Of a stretch of DNA of 64,000 bases, positions 38,334 through 47,347 are shown one piece after another. Every line of letters begins with the position of its first letter. Position 1 is the first letter of the stretch. Source of the stretch: Bacteroidales bacterium (GTDB taxonomy: Bacteria; Bacteroidota; Bacteroidia; Bacteroidales; P3); contig JAISPZ010000098.1 in the NCBI GenBank assembly GCA_031274555.1, positions 1-64,000 of the forward strand, written 5' to 3'. Under the pieces are notes generated by a model, which was not told the origin of the DNA, ran no database searches, and worked only from the letters and a program-made list of their open reading frames with translations. Both the position numbers and the translations under genes were made by a program.

Positions 38334-38984
38334 ATGAATAATAAATACATTCGTTATTACGCGATAGCATTGCTTCTTGTGTCGCTTCTTGGAACTGAAA
38401 TTTACTATGTTCCGCTTGGTGATTTTAAAGTTTCTGTTTACAGATTTTTTCTTTGTTTTTTTCCTTTGTTTTGCTGTTTTATTTCGCTAAAAGAGTTAAA
38501 GCATAACTGTAGCTACTTTATTTTTTATTGGCTTATAGCATGGCTTCCGCATACGTTCTTTTCCGTTTATTGGAGTAAGGATTTTGCTTTCACCGACAAC
38601 CTGATATTCTTTATCGGTGCAACAATTACGGCTGTGCTACTGACAGGGAGTAGTGTCGCAACCTCACCAAAACAGAACTTCCTGCAAGCCTTTTACCCTG
38701 TAGAAACAGGTATCTGCGTTCTGGGACTTGTCTGCTGTGTGCAATATTTGTTTAATTTTATCGGTATGCCGTTTTTTTACGCAAGTTTGCTTGATCAAAA
38801 CATATCGGAAATCATTCTCTTTGGTCAAGAAAGTTTTTCAATGTCGCAATGGTGGGACCCAAATGCAAATGTCTTTATCTTTTCTTCTTTTGCCATTGCC
38901 TTGACGGGATATTTTCTTGACAGGAAAAAAGTCCATATTGTCTTGTCTATATTTTTTGTTTTCGTCTATATTTTGGCAGGATAA
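38334..38984 (+). pseudogene. Truncated O-antigen polymerase/ligase-like membrane protein
   Basis: 216 residues with about six hydrophobic helices. They resemble the N-terminal half of Wzy/O-antigen ligase proteins, which are normally 400 residues or more. The frame stops after VYILAG, just where this family has an AGSRK-type motif. Reading through the TAA in the same frame gives SRKSL, so the stop interrupts the motif itself. After about 25 further bases the sequence enters the 22-bp repeat array. No second half of the gene is found in the window. It is most likely inactive, cut by insertion of the AAA-ATPase cassette, and the EpsG-type polymerase nearby may have taken over. Confidence 0.75.
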
Positions 38985-39010
38985 TCAAGAAAATCACTGC
39001 CTTTCGGAAT

Positions 39011-39271
39011 GAAATTGTTAGGTATATCTAATAAAATTGTTAGTCATATCTAATAAAATTATTAGTTTTATCTAACAAAATTATTAGCCATATCTAATAA
39101 AATTATTAGTTTTGTATAATAAAATTGTTAGCCATATCTAACAAAATTGTTAGTTATCTCTAACAAAATTGTTATCTTTGTCTAACAAAATTGTTAGCTA
39201 TATCTAATAAAATTATTAGTTTTGTATAATAAAATTGTTAGTTATATCTAATAAAATTATTATCTTTGCAT
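39011..39271 (+). repeat. 22-bp tandem array (11 full units) upstream of the AAA ATPase
   Basis: The unit is AAYAAAATTRTTAGnnnnnnCT, 22 bp, 11 full copies from 39030 plus partial ends. Each unit holds an inverted repeat TAAYAA-AA-TTRTTA, and the two variable positions mostly change together (T with A, C with G). Four units carry a -7-like TAnnTTTG (TAGTTTTG twice, TATCTTTG twice). There are no spacers, so it is not a CRISPR. It looks like a multiplied operator/promoter. Confidence 0.88.
39261..39268 (+). promoter_or_regulatory. -7 element TATCTTTG for the AAA ATPase
   Basis: An exact TAnnTTTG match in the last unit of the 22-bp array, 19 nt before ATG 39288. Confidence 0.6.
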
Positions 39272-39287
39272 AACAAAATAAAATATT

Positions 39288-40484
39288 ATGTATTTAGAAC
39301 GTCCTTATTTCAAGACTATTAAGAAAAGAATAGTCGAAAAACGAAATCTTATTCAGGTGATAACAGGACCTCGTCAAGTTGGAAAAACGACTATGATAAG
39401 GCAGTTAGTAAAAAGCGATATCATGCCATCAATGTACGTTACAGCTGATGCTGCGCCTGCTGCAGGCTCAATATGGCTAAGTGGTATATGGAATGAGGCT
39501 CGATTGAAATTATTGAATGAACCCTCAAATGAGTTTCTTTTAATTATAGACGAAATACAGAAAGTCGATAATTGGAGTGAAACAGTAAAAAAAGAGTGGG
39601 ACACCGACACATTCAATGAAGTACCACTAAAAGTAATTATTTTAGGTTCATCGCGCTTACTTATACAGCAAGGACTGACAGAATCATTGGCAGGACGATT
39701 TGAAGTCACTTACGTCCCTCATTGGTCTTTTTCAGAAATGCAAACAGCGTTTGATATAGGTGTAGATAAATATATTTGGTTTGGTGGATACCCGGGTTCA
39801 ACTTCTTTAATGAAAGACGAAGACAGATGGAGAAACTATGTGGTGAATGCTATCGTAGAAACGGCAATATCAAAAGATATTTTAATGCTTACACGAATTG
39901 AAAAGCCTGCTTTACTGAAAAGACTTTTTGAAATAGGATGTTACTTTTCTTCGCAAATTGTTTCATTGACGAAGATACAGGGCGAATTGCAGGAAAAGGG
40001 TAACATAACAACACTCTCTCTGTATTTATCCCTTTTGCAGGACGCAGGACTACTTTGCGGACTTTCAAAATATACTAATGATGCAATGTTTATAAAGCGA
40101 GGTTCAAAGCCAAAGTTTCAAGTTTTTAATAATGCGCTTATGAGTTCTATTACGGATAATACTTTTAAAGGGGTGAAGTCAGACCCCGCTTTATGGGGAC
40201 GGCATGTTGAGTCTGCTGTAGGAACTCATTTATTAAACAGTTCGATAATACAGGGGTTTCAGCTGCATTATTGGAATGAAAACAGCAGAGAGGTTGATTT
40301 TGTAATAGAGAAGAATGGTGTCGTTGTGGGTATTGAAGTAAAAAGTGGAAAATCAAGTTACAATGAGGGCATGGCACTATTTGCAAAAAAATATCAGCCT
40401 AAAAGTATGTTTATTGTTGGGACAGATGGCATCCCAATTGAGGAATTTTTATCTATGGACGTCCTTTCTTTATTTGATGTATAA
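39288..40484 (+). CDS. AAA ATPase with DUF4143 C-terminal domain
   Basis: A 398-residue protein of the archaeal/bacterial AAA-DUF4143 family, which is widespread, often multicopy and of unknown function. Walker A is GPRQVGKTT, Walker B is FLLIIDEIQ, and sensor-1 is ILGSS. A winged-helix middle part follows. The C-terminal segment REVDFVIEKNGVVVGIEVKSGK has the Asp/Glu-x-Lys arrangement of the PD-(D/E)XK nuclease fold. It stands alone behind the 22-bp array and breaks the continuity of the polysaccharide genes, so it is probably a late arrival. A link to mobile elements or toxin-antitoxin function is speculative. Confidence 0.85.
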   Translation: MYLERPYFKTIKKRIVEKRNLIQVITGPRQVGKTTMIRQLVKSDIMPSMYVTADAAPAAGSIWLSGIWNEARLKLLNEPSNEFLLIIDEIQKVDNWSETVKKEWDTDTFNEVPLKVIILGSSRLLIQQGLTESLAGRFEVTYVPHWSFSEMQTAFDIGVDKYIWFGGYPGSTSLMKDEDRWRNYVVNAIVETAISKDILMLTRIEKPALLKRLFEIGCYFSSQIVSLTKIQGELQEKGNITTLSLYLSLLQDAGLLCGLSKYTNDAMFIKRGSKPKFQVFNNALMSSITDNTFKGVKSDPALWGRHVESAVGTHLLNSSIIQGFQLHYWNENSREVDFVIEKNGVVVGIEVKSGKSSYNEGMALFAKKYQPKSMFIVGTDGIPIEEFLSMDVLSLFDV

Positions 40485-40589
40485 AATATGGCGAGTGAGG
40501 CAAATGTTTTGACCGATATTGCCCACATCGTTTAAACACAACATTTCAAAATTATTGACTAATAGATTACAGTGTTTTCGTTCAATAAA

Positions 40590-41354
40590 TTACGAATTAG
40601 AGAAGATGCCTCTAAATATATTTATCATAGCATTCCAAATAAATATGTCTTTTTTGTATGTTTTGTGTTTTGCTAATAAAAAATAAACTGCATAAAGAGA
40701 TGCCACAAACCGCCCCATCATTTTACGAGTAAAAATACCCCTGTCGAGCCAATAATCTTTTGTATATCCTTTAAACCACTGTGAGGGTGTGTTGAGATTT
40801 AGCCTGCCTATACATACAGGGTAAAAATAGATTTTCAACCCATGCTTTAAACAATCAAATAAAAATAGATTCTCCTCTCCTCCTGCATTAGATACGCCAC
40901 TTCCTATTGTTTCGTCAAATTTTATGCCCGAAGCTATTATTTTCTCACGTCTAAATGAAATTTCTCTGCTCGAAACGTGCAGAACACTTTTAAATCCTAA
41001 TTTTTTAATTTTATTTGGTAATTTGTTTTTTTTTCTCCTTTGAATGATAGTGATTATAATATCTGCATCAGGTAACTCACTGTATGCTTTTTTTATTAAA
41101 TCTTCTGCATTATCGTTAAAAATACCATCGTCATCGCAAATAAGACAAATATCACCTGTTGCATTTTTTAACGCAAGATTTCTGCTTTTAGACAGCCCTC
41201 TATCAGTTGTGGAAATCATCCGAATATTGTTTTCCTTAAAAAAACCGTTTTCATCGCATTGATTTATTATCAAACAATCACCGTGTATATTGCTTTTAGC
41301 GGCAATATCCATATTTGTTTGTTGCATACACGAAATTAAAAACTCCACACTCAT
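40590..41354 (-). CDS. Family 2 glycosyltransferase
   Basis: 254 residues from ATG 41354 (MSVEFLISCMQQTNMDIA). An alternative GTG lies 6 nt upstream. GT-A fold features: STTDRGLSKSRNLALKNATG followed by the metal-binding DDDG motif, and later an acidic GGEENLFLFDCL acceptor-site block. It transfers a sugar from an NDP donor onto a growing surface polysaccharide. It is the last gene of a minus-strand group with the GT32-like transferase and the EpsG-type polymerase. Donor and linkage cannot be predicted. Confidence 0.83.
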   Translation of the reverse strand: MSVEFLISCMQQTNMDIAAKSNIHGDCLIINQCDENGFFKENNIRMISTTDRGLSKSRNLALKNATGDICLICDDDGIFNDNAEDLIKKAYSELPDADIIITIIQRRKKNKLPNKIKKLGFKSVLHVSSREISFRREKIIASGIKFDETIGSGVSNAGGEENLFLFDCLKHGLKIYFYPVCIGRLNLNTPSQWFKGYTKDYWLDRGIFTRKMMGRFVASLYAVYFLLAKHKTYKKDIFIWNAMINIFRGIFSNS

Positions 41355-41365
41355 ATTCACTAATT

Positions 41366-42103
41366 TTAATCGAATAGTCGATGATATATTTTTAGCAAGA
41401 ATTTAGATAGTCGTTTGCCAAACAGTTTGATAATAAACCCTACTATTTTATCTCTTGTAGAGAGCCAACTTGCCGCAAAATGATGTATTGCATAAGTATT
41501 ATCGGATATATTTATTTTATTGGTTTTATAAGATTTCGGACCAAAATAATCTTTTGGATATAGTGCAAGTTGGGCTTTATTTATAAAAATTATTTTTGAT
41601 GTGTCTTTTTGATATTGATAATTATTTCTAATCGTTTCTCCAATAATATGAGGTAAAGGGCGAACATCCAAAGATTTATTTTGTTTTATAAAGTGCCTGT
41701 TTTTATAATAATCCAGACATATTTTTATCCATTCTAATCCACTCTGTGCCCCAATAATTGCAGGCTCCATTGAATTACTTGCTTCGTATCCCATAAAAGA
41801 CGATTGCTCTAACAATGGTGAAAAATCTTTTAGCACTTCTACGTCTGTATCCAAATATATTCCCCCCTCAGTGTATAAAGCATATAGCCGAATGTAATCG
41901 GCAGCAAAAGCATATTTTTTACAATTATATGCTTCCTTGACCCATTCAACACTATTTATATCGAATTTTTTTTTGTCCCAAAGTACAAATTCATAGTCTT
42001 TCAAATGCTTGTGCCACGAAGCAATACATTTTGTGACTAAGTCGGGATATGGAGCATCTCCAAGCCAGCAATAATGAATTATTTTAGGTATTATATTACT
42101 CAT
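41366..42103 (-). CDS. Glycosyltransferase with DXD sugar-binding motif (GT32/OCH1-like)
   Basis: A 245-residue protein with IPKIIHYCWLG at the N-terminus, AADYIRLYALYTEGGIYLDTDVEV (split here around the DXD, DTD) and a C-terminal HHFAASWLS block. These are hallmarks of the Gly_transf_sug DXD family that includes capsular polysaccharide transferases. Its start overlaps the EpsG-like stop by 8 nt, so the two are co-translated. Predicted role: adding a hexose to the surface-glycan repeat unit. Confidence 0.86.
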   Translation of the reverse strand: MSNIIPKIIHYCWLGDAPYPDLVTKCIASWHKHLKDYEFVLWDKKKFDINSVEWVKEAYNCKKYAFAADYIRLYALYTEGGIYLDTDVEVLKDFSPLLEQSSFMGYEASNSMEPAIIGAQSGLEWIKICLDYYKNRHFIKQNKSLDVRPLPHIIGETIRNNYQYQKDTSKIIFINKAQLALYPKDYFGPKSYKTNKINISDNTYAIHHFAASWLSTRDKIVGFIIKLFGKRLSKFLLKIYHRLFD

Positions 42104-43235
42104 TCCAGTCCTTTCTTTGGGATGCTTCGTCAGAATGGTAAAGCACGTTGTAATAGGGGATATATCTGTAAGAGTTAGGTCTTCCTGTTAATTCCGAAAT
42201 TTCATTTGACGTGATGACTCTCCAAAACGGAAAAGCAAAAAATGATATGATAAGAAATGCAATAACAATTGGTTTCAAACGAAACCATTTAATTTGGAAA
42301 GGCAACAATAGAGCGTAAGCCATTATACCGAAAATCAGATAATAGCAAACAAATCTTTCCAAAATCCCCATATTCGCAGCAAAGCATTTAATACAAGTTG
42401 CAGCGGCAAGGGCGTTTATAAAAAATGTTTCTTTGTTGTTTTTTGGAGTAACTACGATAATAATAAAAATTGTGAGCAATATTCTTGATATATAAAAAAC
42501 GCCTGTTTGTATCTTTTGTTGTTGGATGTACGATGCTGCACCTGAAAGATATCTTTCCGATATGACTGAAAATCGCCCAGGCATATAAGGCGAAAGTACT
42601 CTAATCAAAGATACGGTAAAATCGGGATATTGAGCAAAAATTTGTGATACAATTATTAAGACTATAGGTATAATCTTTCCGTAATTTTTGTTGAAAAAAT
42701 AAAGAGGCAGAGCAATAATGGCAGATATATGAAATTGACAAGCCAAAAAAATCATTAACAGAAATAATAAAAATTTCCTTTCAAAAATATATTGAGCAGA
42801 GATAAGAATAAAACCAATTGCAATAGCTTGTCGCATTTGCGCCATAAGTACGTCAAAAGAAACAAGAATAAAAAGCGTGAAAACGAAGATAGGATACTTG
42901 CTATGCTTTCTAAAAAAGCACATTGCAGATATTAAAATAAAACAAGAGGCAAGTAATTGTAGTAAGTAATAATTTTCTGTATTTAGAAAAAGAAATTTGC
43001 TGAAAAAATAATATCCACTTTCAAATCCGAATGTATTGCCCATAGATGCTGTTTGCATAAAATGGGTCATATAGTTATTCCAATCAGATCCAGTATGAAA
43101 ACGTAATCCAGTAAAAATTATGGAAAACATTGTAACAAAAACCAATAACCACTCGCGGTGCTTATGCTTTATTCCCCAAGTTTCTGATAGAGAAGATAAA
43201 AAGAGAATTAAAAAAAATGGCAAATAGTAAATCAT
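42096..43235 (-). CDS. EpsG/Wzy-type polysaccharide polymerase
   Basis: About 379 residues from ATG 43235 (MIYYLPFFLILFLSSLS), with ten or more hydrophobic helices. TGLRFHTGSDWNNY is the EpsG-family signature, followed by MAQMRQAIAIGF and a CQFHISAI motif. It polymerises lipid-linked repeat units at the outer face of the inner membrane. It is the first gene of a three-gene minus-strand operon and is divergent from the next glycosyltransferase. It may be the working polymerase of this locus, since the other candidate is truncated. Confidence 0.82.
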   Translation of the reverse strand: MIYYLPFFLILFLSSLSETWGIKHKHREWLLVFVTMFSIIFTGLRFHTGSDWNNYMTHFMQTASMGNTFGFESGYYFFSKFLFLNTENYYLLQLLASCFILISAMCFFRKHSKYPIFVFTLFILVSFDVLMAQMRQAIAIGFILISAQYIFERKFLLFLLMIFLACQFHISAIIALPLYFFNKNYGKIIPIVLIIVSQIFAQYPDFTVSLIRVLSPYMPGRFSVISERYLSGAASYIQQQKIQTGVFYISRILLTIFIIIVVTPKNNKETFFINALAAATCIKCFAANMGILERFVCYYLIFGIMAYALLLPFQIKWFRLKPIVIAFLIISFFAFPFWRVITSNEISELTGRPNSYRYIPYYNVLYHSDEASQRKDWNE

Positions 43236-43294
43236 AAATACGCTCAAATTTACGCATTTTTATTAAATGATTTGTGATTTTAAAAATAAATGAT

Positions 43295-43302
43295 TTACTT
43301 TG
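43295..43302 (+). promoter_or_regulatory. Near-consensus -7 element TTACTTTG
   Basis: Seven of eight positions match TAnnTTTG. It ends 11 nt before ATG 43314 and supports that start over the upstream ATG 43290. Confidence 0.45.
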
Positions 43303-43313
43303 CAATTTGTTTT

Positions 43314-44201
43314 ATGGATGTTTCAATAATCATAATAAATTACAATACTATTTCATTTCTTTGCGATGCTATAGATTCTATTATAGAAAAGGCCCAAGGC
43401 ATTTCTTATGAGATAATCGTTGTGGACAACAATTCTTCGGATAATTCGGATTGTATAATATCCGAAAAATTTGCAGATAAGGTTGTTTATGTAAAACTGC
43501 CAGAAAATATTGGTTTTGGTAGAGCCAATAACGAGGGTATTAAAATAGCTAAAGGAAAGAATTTATTTCTATTAAATCCTGATACAATACTTAGAAATAA
43601 TGCTGTAAAAATTTTATCGAATTATATGAACGAACATCAAAATGTCGGTGTTTGTTGTGGAAATATATTTGATGCTGACGGTAGCCCTGCGTATTCATTT
43701 ATGCCTGTTTTTCAGTCAATTTTCTACGAAATAGATCTGCTATTGCATAATATGCTATTCAGGATTATTTGGGGTAAAAAATTCTGGTTTAACAAAACAG
43801 AAAAGCCAAAATATGTGGCTCATGTAACTGGAGCAGATATGATGGTTAGAAGATGTATTGCCCTTGTTACTGGCGGTTTCGATTCGGATTTTTTTATGTA
43901 CGGAGAAGAAACAGAATGGATTTATAGAATAAAAAAACTTGGCTATAAAGTTGTGAGTGTTCCGCAAGCCGAAATAATTCATTTTGCAGGAAAAAGTTTT
44001 GATGTTAATACAGACAGAATAAAAATGATTTTGTCAGGTCGAAATTTATTCTATCATAAAACTCATGGCTCAATATATTGTTCTATTGCAAATTTAATTT
44101 ATGGACTTACGGCACTGAGTAGAATTGTGTTTTTTGCTTTAGCGGGAAACAAAATAAAAACACGTAAGTGGTCTTATATACTCAAAAATATCTGCTCATA
44201 G
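43314..44201 (+). CDS. Family 2 glycosyltransferase (rhamnosyltransferase-like)
   Basis: 295 residues starting MDVSIIIINYNTISFLCDAI. VVDNNSSDNS, PENIGFGRANNEGI, LLNPDT (metal-binding) and TGADMMVRR with MYGEETEWIYR are the typical blocks of the WbbL-like GT2 subfamily, which often transfers rhamnose or other deoxysugars. The upstream in-frame ATG at 43290 would place the start inside the promoter region, so 43314 is preferred. It is the only plus-strand gene in the middle of the glycan cluster. Its stop overlaps the convergent flippase stop by 6 nt. Confidence 0.85.
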   Translation: MDVSIIIINYNTISFLCDAIDSIIEKAQGISYEIIVVDNNSSDNSDCIISEKFADKVVYVKLPENIGFGRANNEGIKIAKGKNLFLLNPDTILRNNAVKILSNYMNEHQNVGVCCGNIFDADGSPAYSFMPVFQSIFYEIDLLLHNMLFRIIWGKKFWFNKTEKPKYVAHVTGADMMVRRCIALVTGGFDSDFFMYGEETEWIYRIKKLGYKVVSVPQAEIIHFAGKSFDVNTDRIKMILSGRNLFYHKTHGSIYCSIANLIYGLTALSRIVFFALAGNKIKTRKWSYILKNICS

Positions 44202-45449
44202 AAATTTTCGTCCGTATAATAACATCATAATACAAACTACTATTTCTGTCAGCAACAGCGAAACAGCAGCTCCAGTTGCACCAAAAAGTGGGATACCGAC
44301 AAATATACAGCACAAAGCCACAATTCCAGCAATAAGATATACGCGTTGATAATTTCTTTTGTCAATAGTGTCGCCTAATGCTAAAATGCCAAGTTGGGCT
44401 ACAACACCACCACAGCCGATAAAAATAGGGGCAAATGCCATTATTCGAAATAAGTGCAGCGAATTTTGATAGTCTTTACCAAGAAAATCGACTAAATAAG
44501 GTGAAAGAAAAAACATAGCCAATAAAACAATAAACATACAAACACAAACAAGTAACAATAACTTGCGTACAAGTTTTATTGCCTTAGCCTTATTTTCGGC
44601 TCCCATGCGTGTTATTTTGGGATAAAATGCCTGAGAAACAGGTGCCCAAACAAGCATACAAAAAGCTCGCATGATTTTATCAACTGCCGAATATTGTCCT
44701 ACCTCTTCCGAAGTTGAAAAATAACCAAGTGCTATAACAAAGCTCGCCATATAAATAGATATTGCAGCACTTGAAAGGAATATGGGGAAACTGTCCTTTA
44801 ATTCAAAAACTACATTTTTTTTAATAAATGCACTTATTGATACCCATCTTTTTTTTACAATATATACAATGGAAATTAACATTGTAAAGACAACTACAAA
44901 CGATTGTAAAAAAGCTCCTATGAGATAATCATCGGCAGTCTTTACAAATATAAATGTTAGTGGTAAAATTGACAGTTTAGATATGACATTAAAAATAGAG
45001 ATAAAACGTATCTGCCCAAGTCCTTGAAATAGCCATACAAAGGTAAAGGCATTGCCAACCACCATTGGAAACATTATAAACATGGTCTTGCGATATATTT
45101 CAAAGCGAGGTACTGCTGCAAATACAAGTAATACTAACAGGCTTATTGCGAGTAAAACAACTTTAGCGTAAAGTGTTGCCGTAAAAATATTGTTCAACTC
45201 ATTTTGATTATCCTTTGCGAGAGCAATTCGCTTTGTGGCACTTAGATTGAATCCGAAATCAACGATCAGCATCAGATACATCATAACAGACAATGAAAAA
45301 CCTATATAGCCAAATTTCTCTGCTCCCAAAACTTTCATCAAATATGGAAATACAAGCAGTGGCGCAATATAGTTAAGTCCCCGCAAAGCAACAAGATACA
45401 ACACATCTTTTATTTCGTGCGATATTTTCTTACTGTTTTGCTTAGTCAT
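44196..45449 (-). CDS. Wzx-type oligosaccharide flippase
   Basis: A 417-residue membrane protein with about 12 helices of the polysaccharide-biosynthesis (PST/MOP) family. N-terminal LRGLNYIAPLLVFPYLMKVLG, FGYIGFSLS and LSATKRIALAKDN match bacterial flippases. It moves undecaprenyl-linked repeat units across the inner membrane. Read in the same direction as, and 6 nt downstream of, the initiating sugar transferase, so the two probably form an operon. Confidence 0.88.
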   Translation of the reverse strand: MTKQNSKKISHEIKDVLYLVALRGLNYIAPLLVFPYLMKVLGAEKFGYIGFSLSVMMYLMLIVDFGFNLSATKRIALAKDNQNELNNIFTATLYAKVVLLAISLLVLLVFAAVPRFEIYRKTMFIMFPMVVGNAFTFVWLFQGLGQIRFISIFNVISKLSILPLTFIFVKTADDYLIGAFLQSFVVVFTMLISIVYIVKKRWVSISAFIKKNVVFELKDSFPIFLSSAAISIYMASFVIALGYFSTSEEVGQYSAVDKIMRAFCMLVWAPVSQAFYPKITRMGAENKAKAIKLVRKLLLLVCVCMFIVLLAMFFLSPYLVDFLGKDYQNSLHLFRIMAFAPIFIGCGGVVAQLGILALGDTIDKRNYQRVYLIAGIVALCCIFVGIPLFGATGAAVSLLLTEIVVCIMMLLYGRKFL

Positions 45450-45455
45450 TAAGTG

Positions 45456-46118
45456 CTAAAAGTTTTTAGGTGGAAGCCCCTTAAACCACTTTGTTTCATC
45501 TGTATTTTTTGGAAAAAACGGCATTACTGCCGTTAGAAAAAGAAGTTTTGTATCAACAAAAATATTGCGATGTTCTAAATACCACATTTCGCAAATTCCT
45601 TTATATGGCAATATCGTGTCTTCATAAAATTTGTGAGTATCGCCTTTACAATTAGCCAAAAGCGTTTCCTCATTTCTGAAAACGAGTGAGCCGACTCCTG
45701 TTAAGCCGGGTGTGGAAATATATATTCTTTTTTGAACATCAGGGTCATATATTTTGAACCATGTGTAGATAAGAGGACGAGGTCCGACAAAACTCATCTC
45801 TCCGCGAAGAATATTTATAAGCTGTGGAATTTCGTCCAACTTTGTCTTACGAAGATAACGTCCAAAAGGCGTAACGCGGTCATCATGCTTAACAGATAGA
45901 AAACCATTACCTTTCGTTTCTTTATGTGGCAACATGGTGGCGAATTTCCACAAATAAAACGGCTTGTTATCCTTGCCGACACGCTTTTGGAGGTAAAAAA
46001 CCCTGTGGTTATCAGATAGCGCAAGTATCAAGACAACAACAATCCAAAAAGGGGAAAACACGATCAAAAAAATCAAGGCAAAGAATATATCAAAAAAACG
46101 CTTGAAAAATAAATACAT
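45456..46118 (-). CDS. Initiating undecaprenyl-phosphate sugar transferase
   Basis: 220 residues from ATG 46118 (MYLFFKRFFDIFFALIFLIV), a monotopic PglC-type transferase with one N-terminal membrane helix. Catalytic-domain motifs: QKRVGKDNKPFYLWKFATM, RVTPFGRYLRKTKLDEIPQL (with the Lys/Asp-Glu pair), FVGPRP and a STPGLTGVGS block. An upstream extension of the frame to 46241 would include the divergent promoter of the reductase gene and is rejected. It starts polysaccharide synthesis by moving a sugar phosphate onto undecaprenyl phosphate. Confidence 0.9.
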   Translation of the reverse strand: MYLFFKRFFDIFFALIFLIVFSPFWIVVVLILALSDNHRVFYLQKRVGKDNKPFYLWKFATMLPHKETKGNGFLSVKHDDRVTPFGRYLRKTKLDEIPQLINILRGEMSFVGPRPLIYTWFKIYDPDVQKRIYISTPGLTGVGSLVFRNEETLLANCKGDTHKFYEDTILPYKGICEMWYLEHRNIFVDTKLLFLTAVMPFFPKNTDETKWFKGLPPKNF

Positions 46119-46219
46119 GTTAGTGAAAAATACATTTCTGCAAATATACGCTAAAATCTCGTATTTAACCATAGACAAATAAAAATTTTGTGTATTGGGA
46201 AAAAGACAGGGCATTTTTT

Positions 46220-46227
46220 TAACTTTG
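46220..46227 (+). promoter_or_regulatory. -7 element TAACTTTG for the LuxC-like gene, leaderless spacing
   Basis: An exact TAnnTTTG match ending 6 nt before ATG 46234. Confidence 0.6.
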
Positions 46228-46233
46228 TTACAG

Positions 46234-47262
46234 ATGAACATTAGAGAAAGAATTAAAATATTCGCAAGTCTTGGAGAGCGGCTATTTACGGAAAAGACAC
46301 ACGTTTCCGATGAATTTATTTCTGTGATGGAAAAGGCGGAAAGTAAATTTTCTTTTTTTACATCTTCAAATATTATTCGTTCGCTTGACGAACTGACGAA
46401 ATTGCTTGATGAGGAAAAATTACTTCGGTGGACGAGCCGATATAAGACTTTTAATCTGTCCGATAAAAAGATTGCAGTTATAATGGCAGGTAATTTGCCG
46501 TTCGTCGGTTTTCACGATGTCCTTTGCGTGCTGATTGCAGGATTTAGAGTGATTATTAAACCATCTTCAAACGATAAATATTTATGGATATGGCTTGTAG
46601 GACAGTTGCAGCAAGTGTCGTCGCTTATGGCATCTCGCATTGAAATTACATATAACCCCATAAAGAATTTTGATGTTGTTATTGCTACCGGAAGCGATAA
46701 TTCTGCACGCTATTTTGAGGAATATTTTTCCTCTATTCCTCATATTATCAGGAAAAATCGCACAAGTGTGGCAGTTTTGGCTGGAAACGAAAGTCAGGAC
46801 GAATTGAATTTATTGGCAGACGATATGTTTTCTTATTTTGGACTTGGGTGTAGAAATGTGTCGCACGTGTTTATTCCAGGCGGATATGATATAAAAGAAT
46901 TGGCTTCAAACCTTGATTGTCCTGCCATTCCCGCGTTGAAACGTCATAATTCTTATCTTCATAATTACGAATATTGCCGTACTATGGCATTAATGAATGG
47001 TACTCCGCATATTGATACGGGTTATTGTCTTTGGACAGAAAATCCGTCACTTCACGTACCAACCGCTGTCGTAAATTATTCTTATTACAATAATTTACAG
47101 TCGTTACATCAACATTTATCTGACAATAAAGATCAAATTCAGTGTATTGTGTCAGATATAAAACTCACGATTCCTACTATTCCTTTCGGCAGTGCGCAAT
47201 CCCCATCACTTGCCGACTACGCCGACGGAATAGATACGATGGAATGGTTATCCTGTCTGTAA
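46234..47262 (+). CDS. LuxC-like acyl-CoA/acyl-ACP reductase
   Basis: 342 residues from ATG 46234 (MNIRERIKIFASLGERLF). A TTG 39 nt upstream is not supported because the promoter lies between. KIAVIMAGNLPFVGFHD is the nucleotide-binding front of the family, followed by IKPSSNDKYL, VIATGSDNSARYFEEYF, IIRKNRTSVAVL and the active-site Cys in FGLGCRNVSHVF. The enzyme reduces an activated fatty acid to an aldehyde with NADPH. The physiological substrate in Bacteroidota is unclear. It borders the glycan locus but shares no obvious pathway with it. Confidence 0.84.
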   Translation: MNIRERIKIFASLGERLFTEKTHVSDEFISVMEKAESKFSFFTSSNIIRSLDELTKLLDEEKLLRWTSRYKTFNLSDKKIAVIMAGNLPFVGFHDVLCVLIAGFRVIIKPSSNDKYLWIWLVGQLQQVSSLMASRIEITYNPIKNFDVVIATGSDNSARYFEEYFSSIPHIIRKNRTSVAVLAGNESQDELNLLADDMFSYFGLGCRNVSHVFIPGGYDIKELASNLDCPAIPALKRHNSYLHNYEYCRTMALMNGTPHIDTGYCLWTENPSLHVPTAVVNYSYYNNLQSLHQHLSDNKDQIQCIVSDIKLTIPTIPFGSAQSPSLADYADGIDTMEWLSCL

Positions 47263-47268
47263 ATTCAC

Positions 47269-47347
47269 TATCTTTGTGTTTATGGAATAAGCAGCGGTTT
47301 TTGCGCAGGCGAAAAACTGCCGAGTGTAAAAAAATAATTATAGACAG
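47269..47347 (+). promoter_or_regulatory. Promoter and hairpin leader of the transketolase gene
   Basis: TATCTTTG at 47269-47276 matches the -7 consensus. The leader holds GCGGTTTTT...AAAAACTGC (about 47293-47320), able to form a stem of about nine pairs. Possible post-transcriptional control; no riboswitch class recognised. Confidence 0.45.

Noticed and set aside
39011..39271. 22-bp array as CRISPR
   Set aside because: No spacers, units are contiguous, no cas genes.
46119..46241. N-terminal extension of the sugar transferase
   Set aside because: Overlaps the divergent promoter; the normal N-terminal membrane helix begins at 46118.
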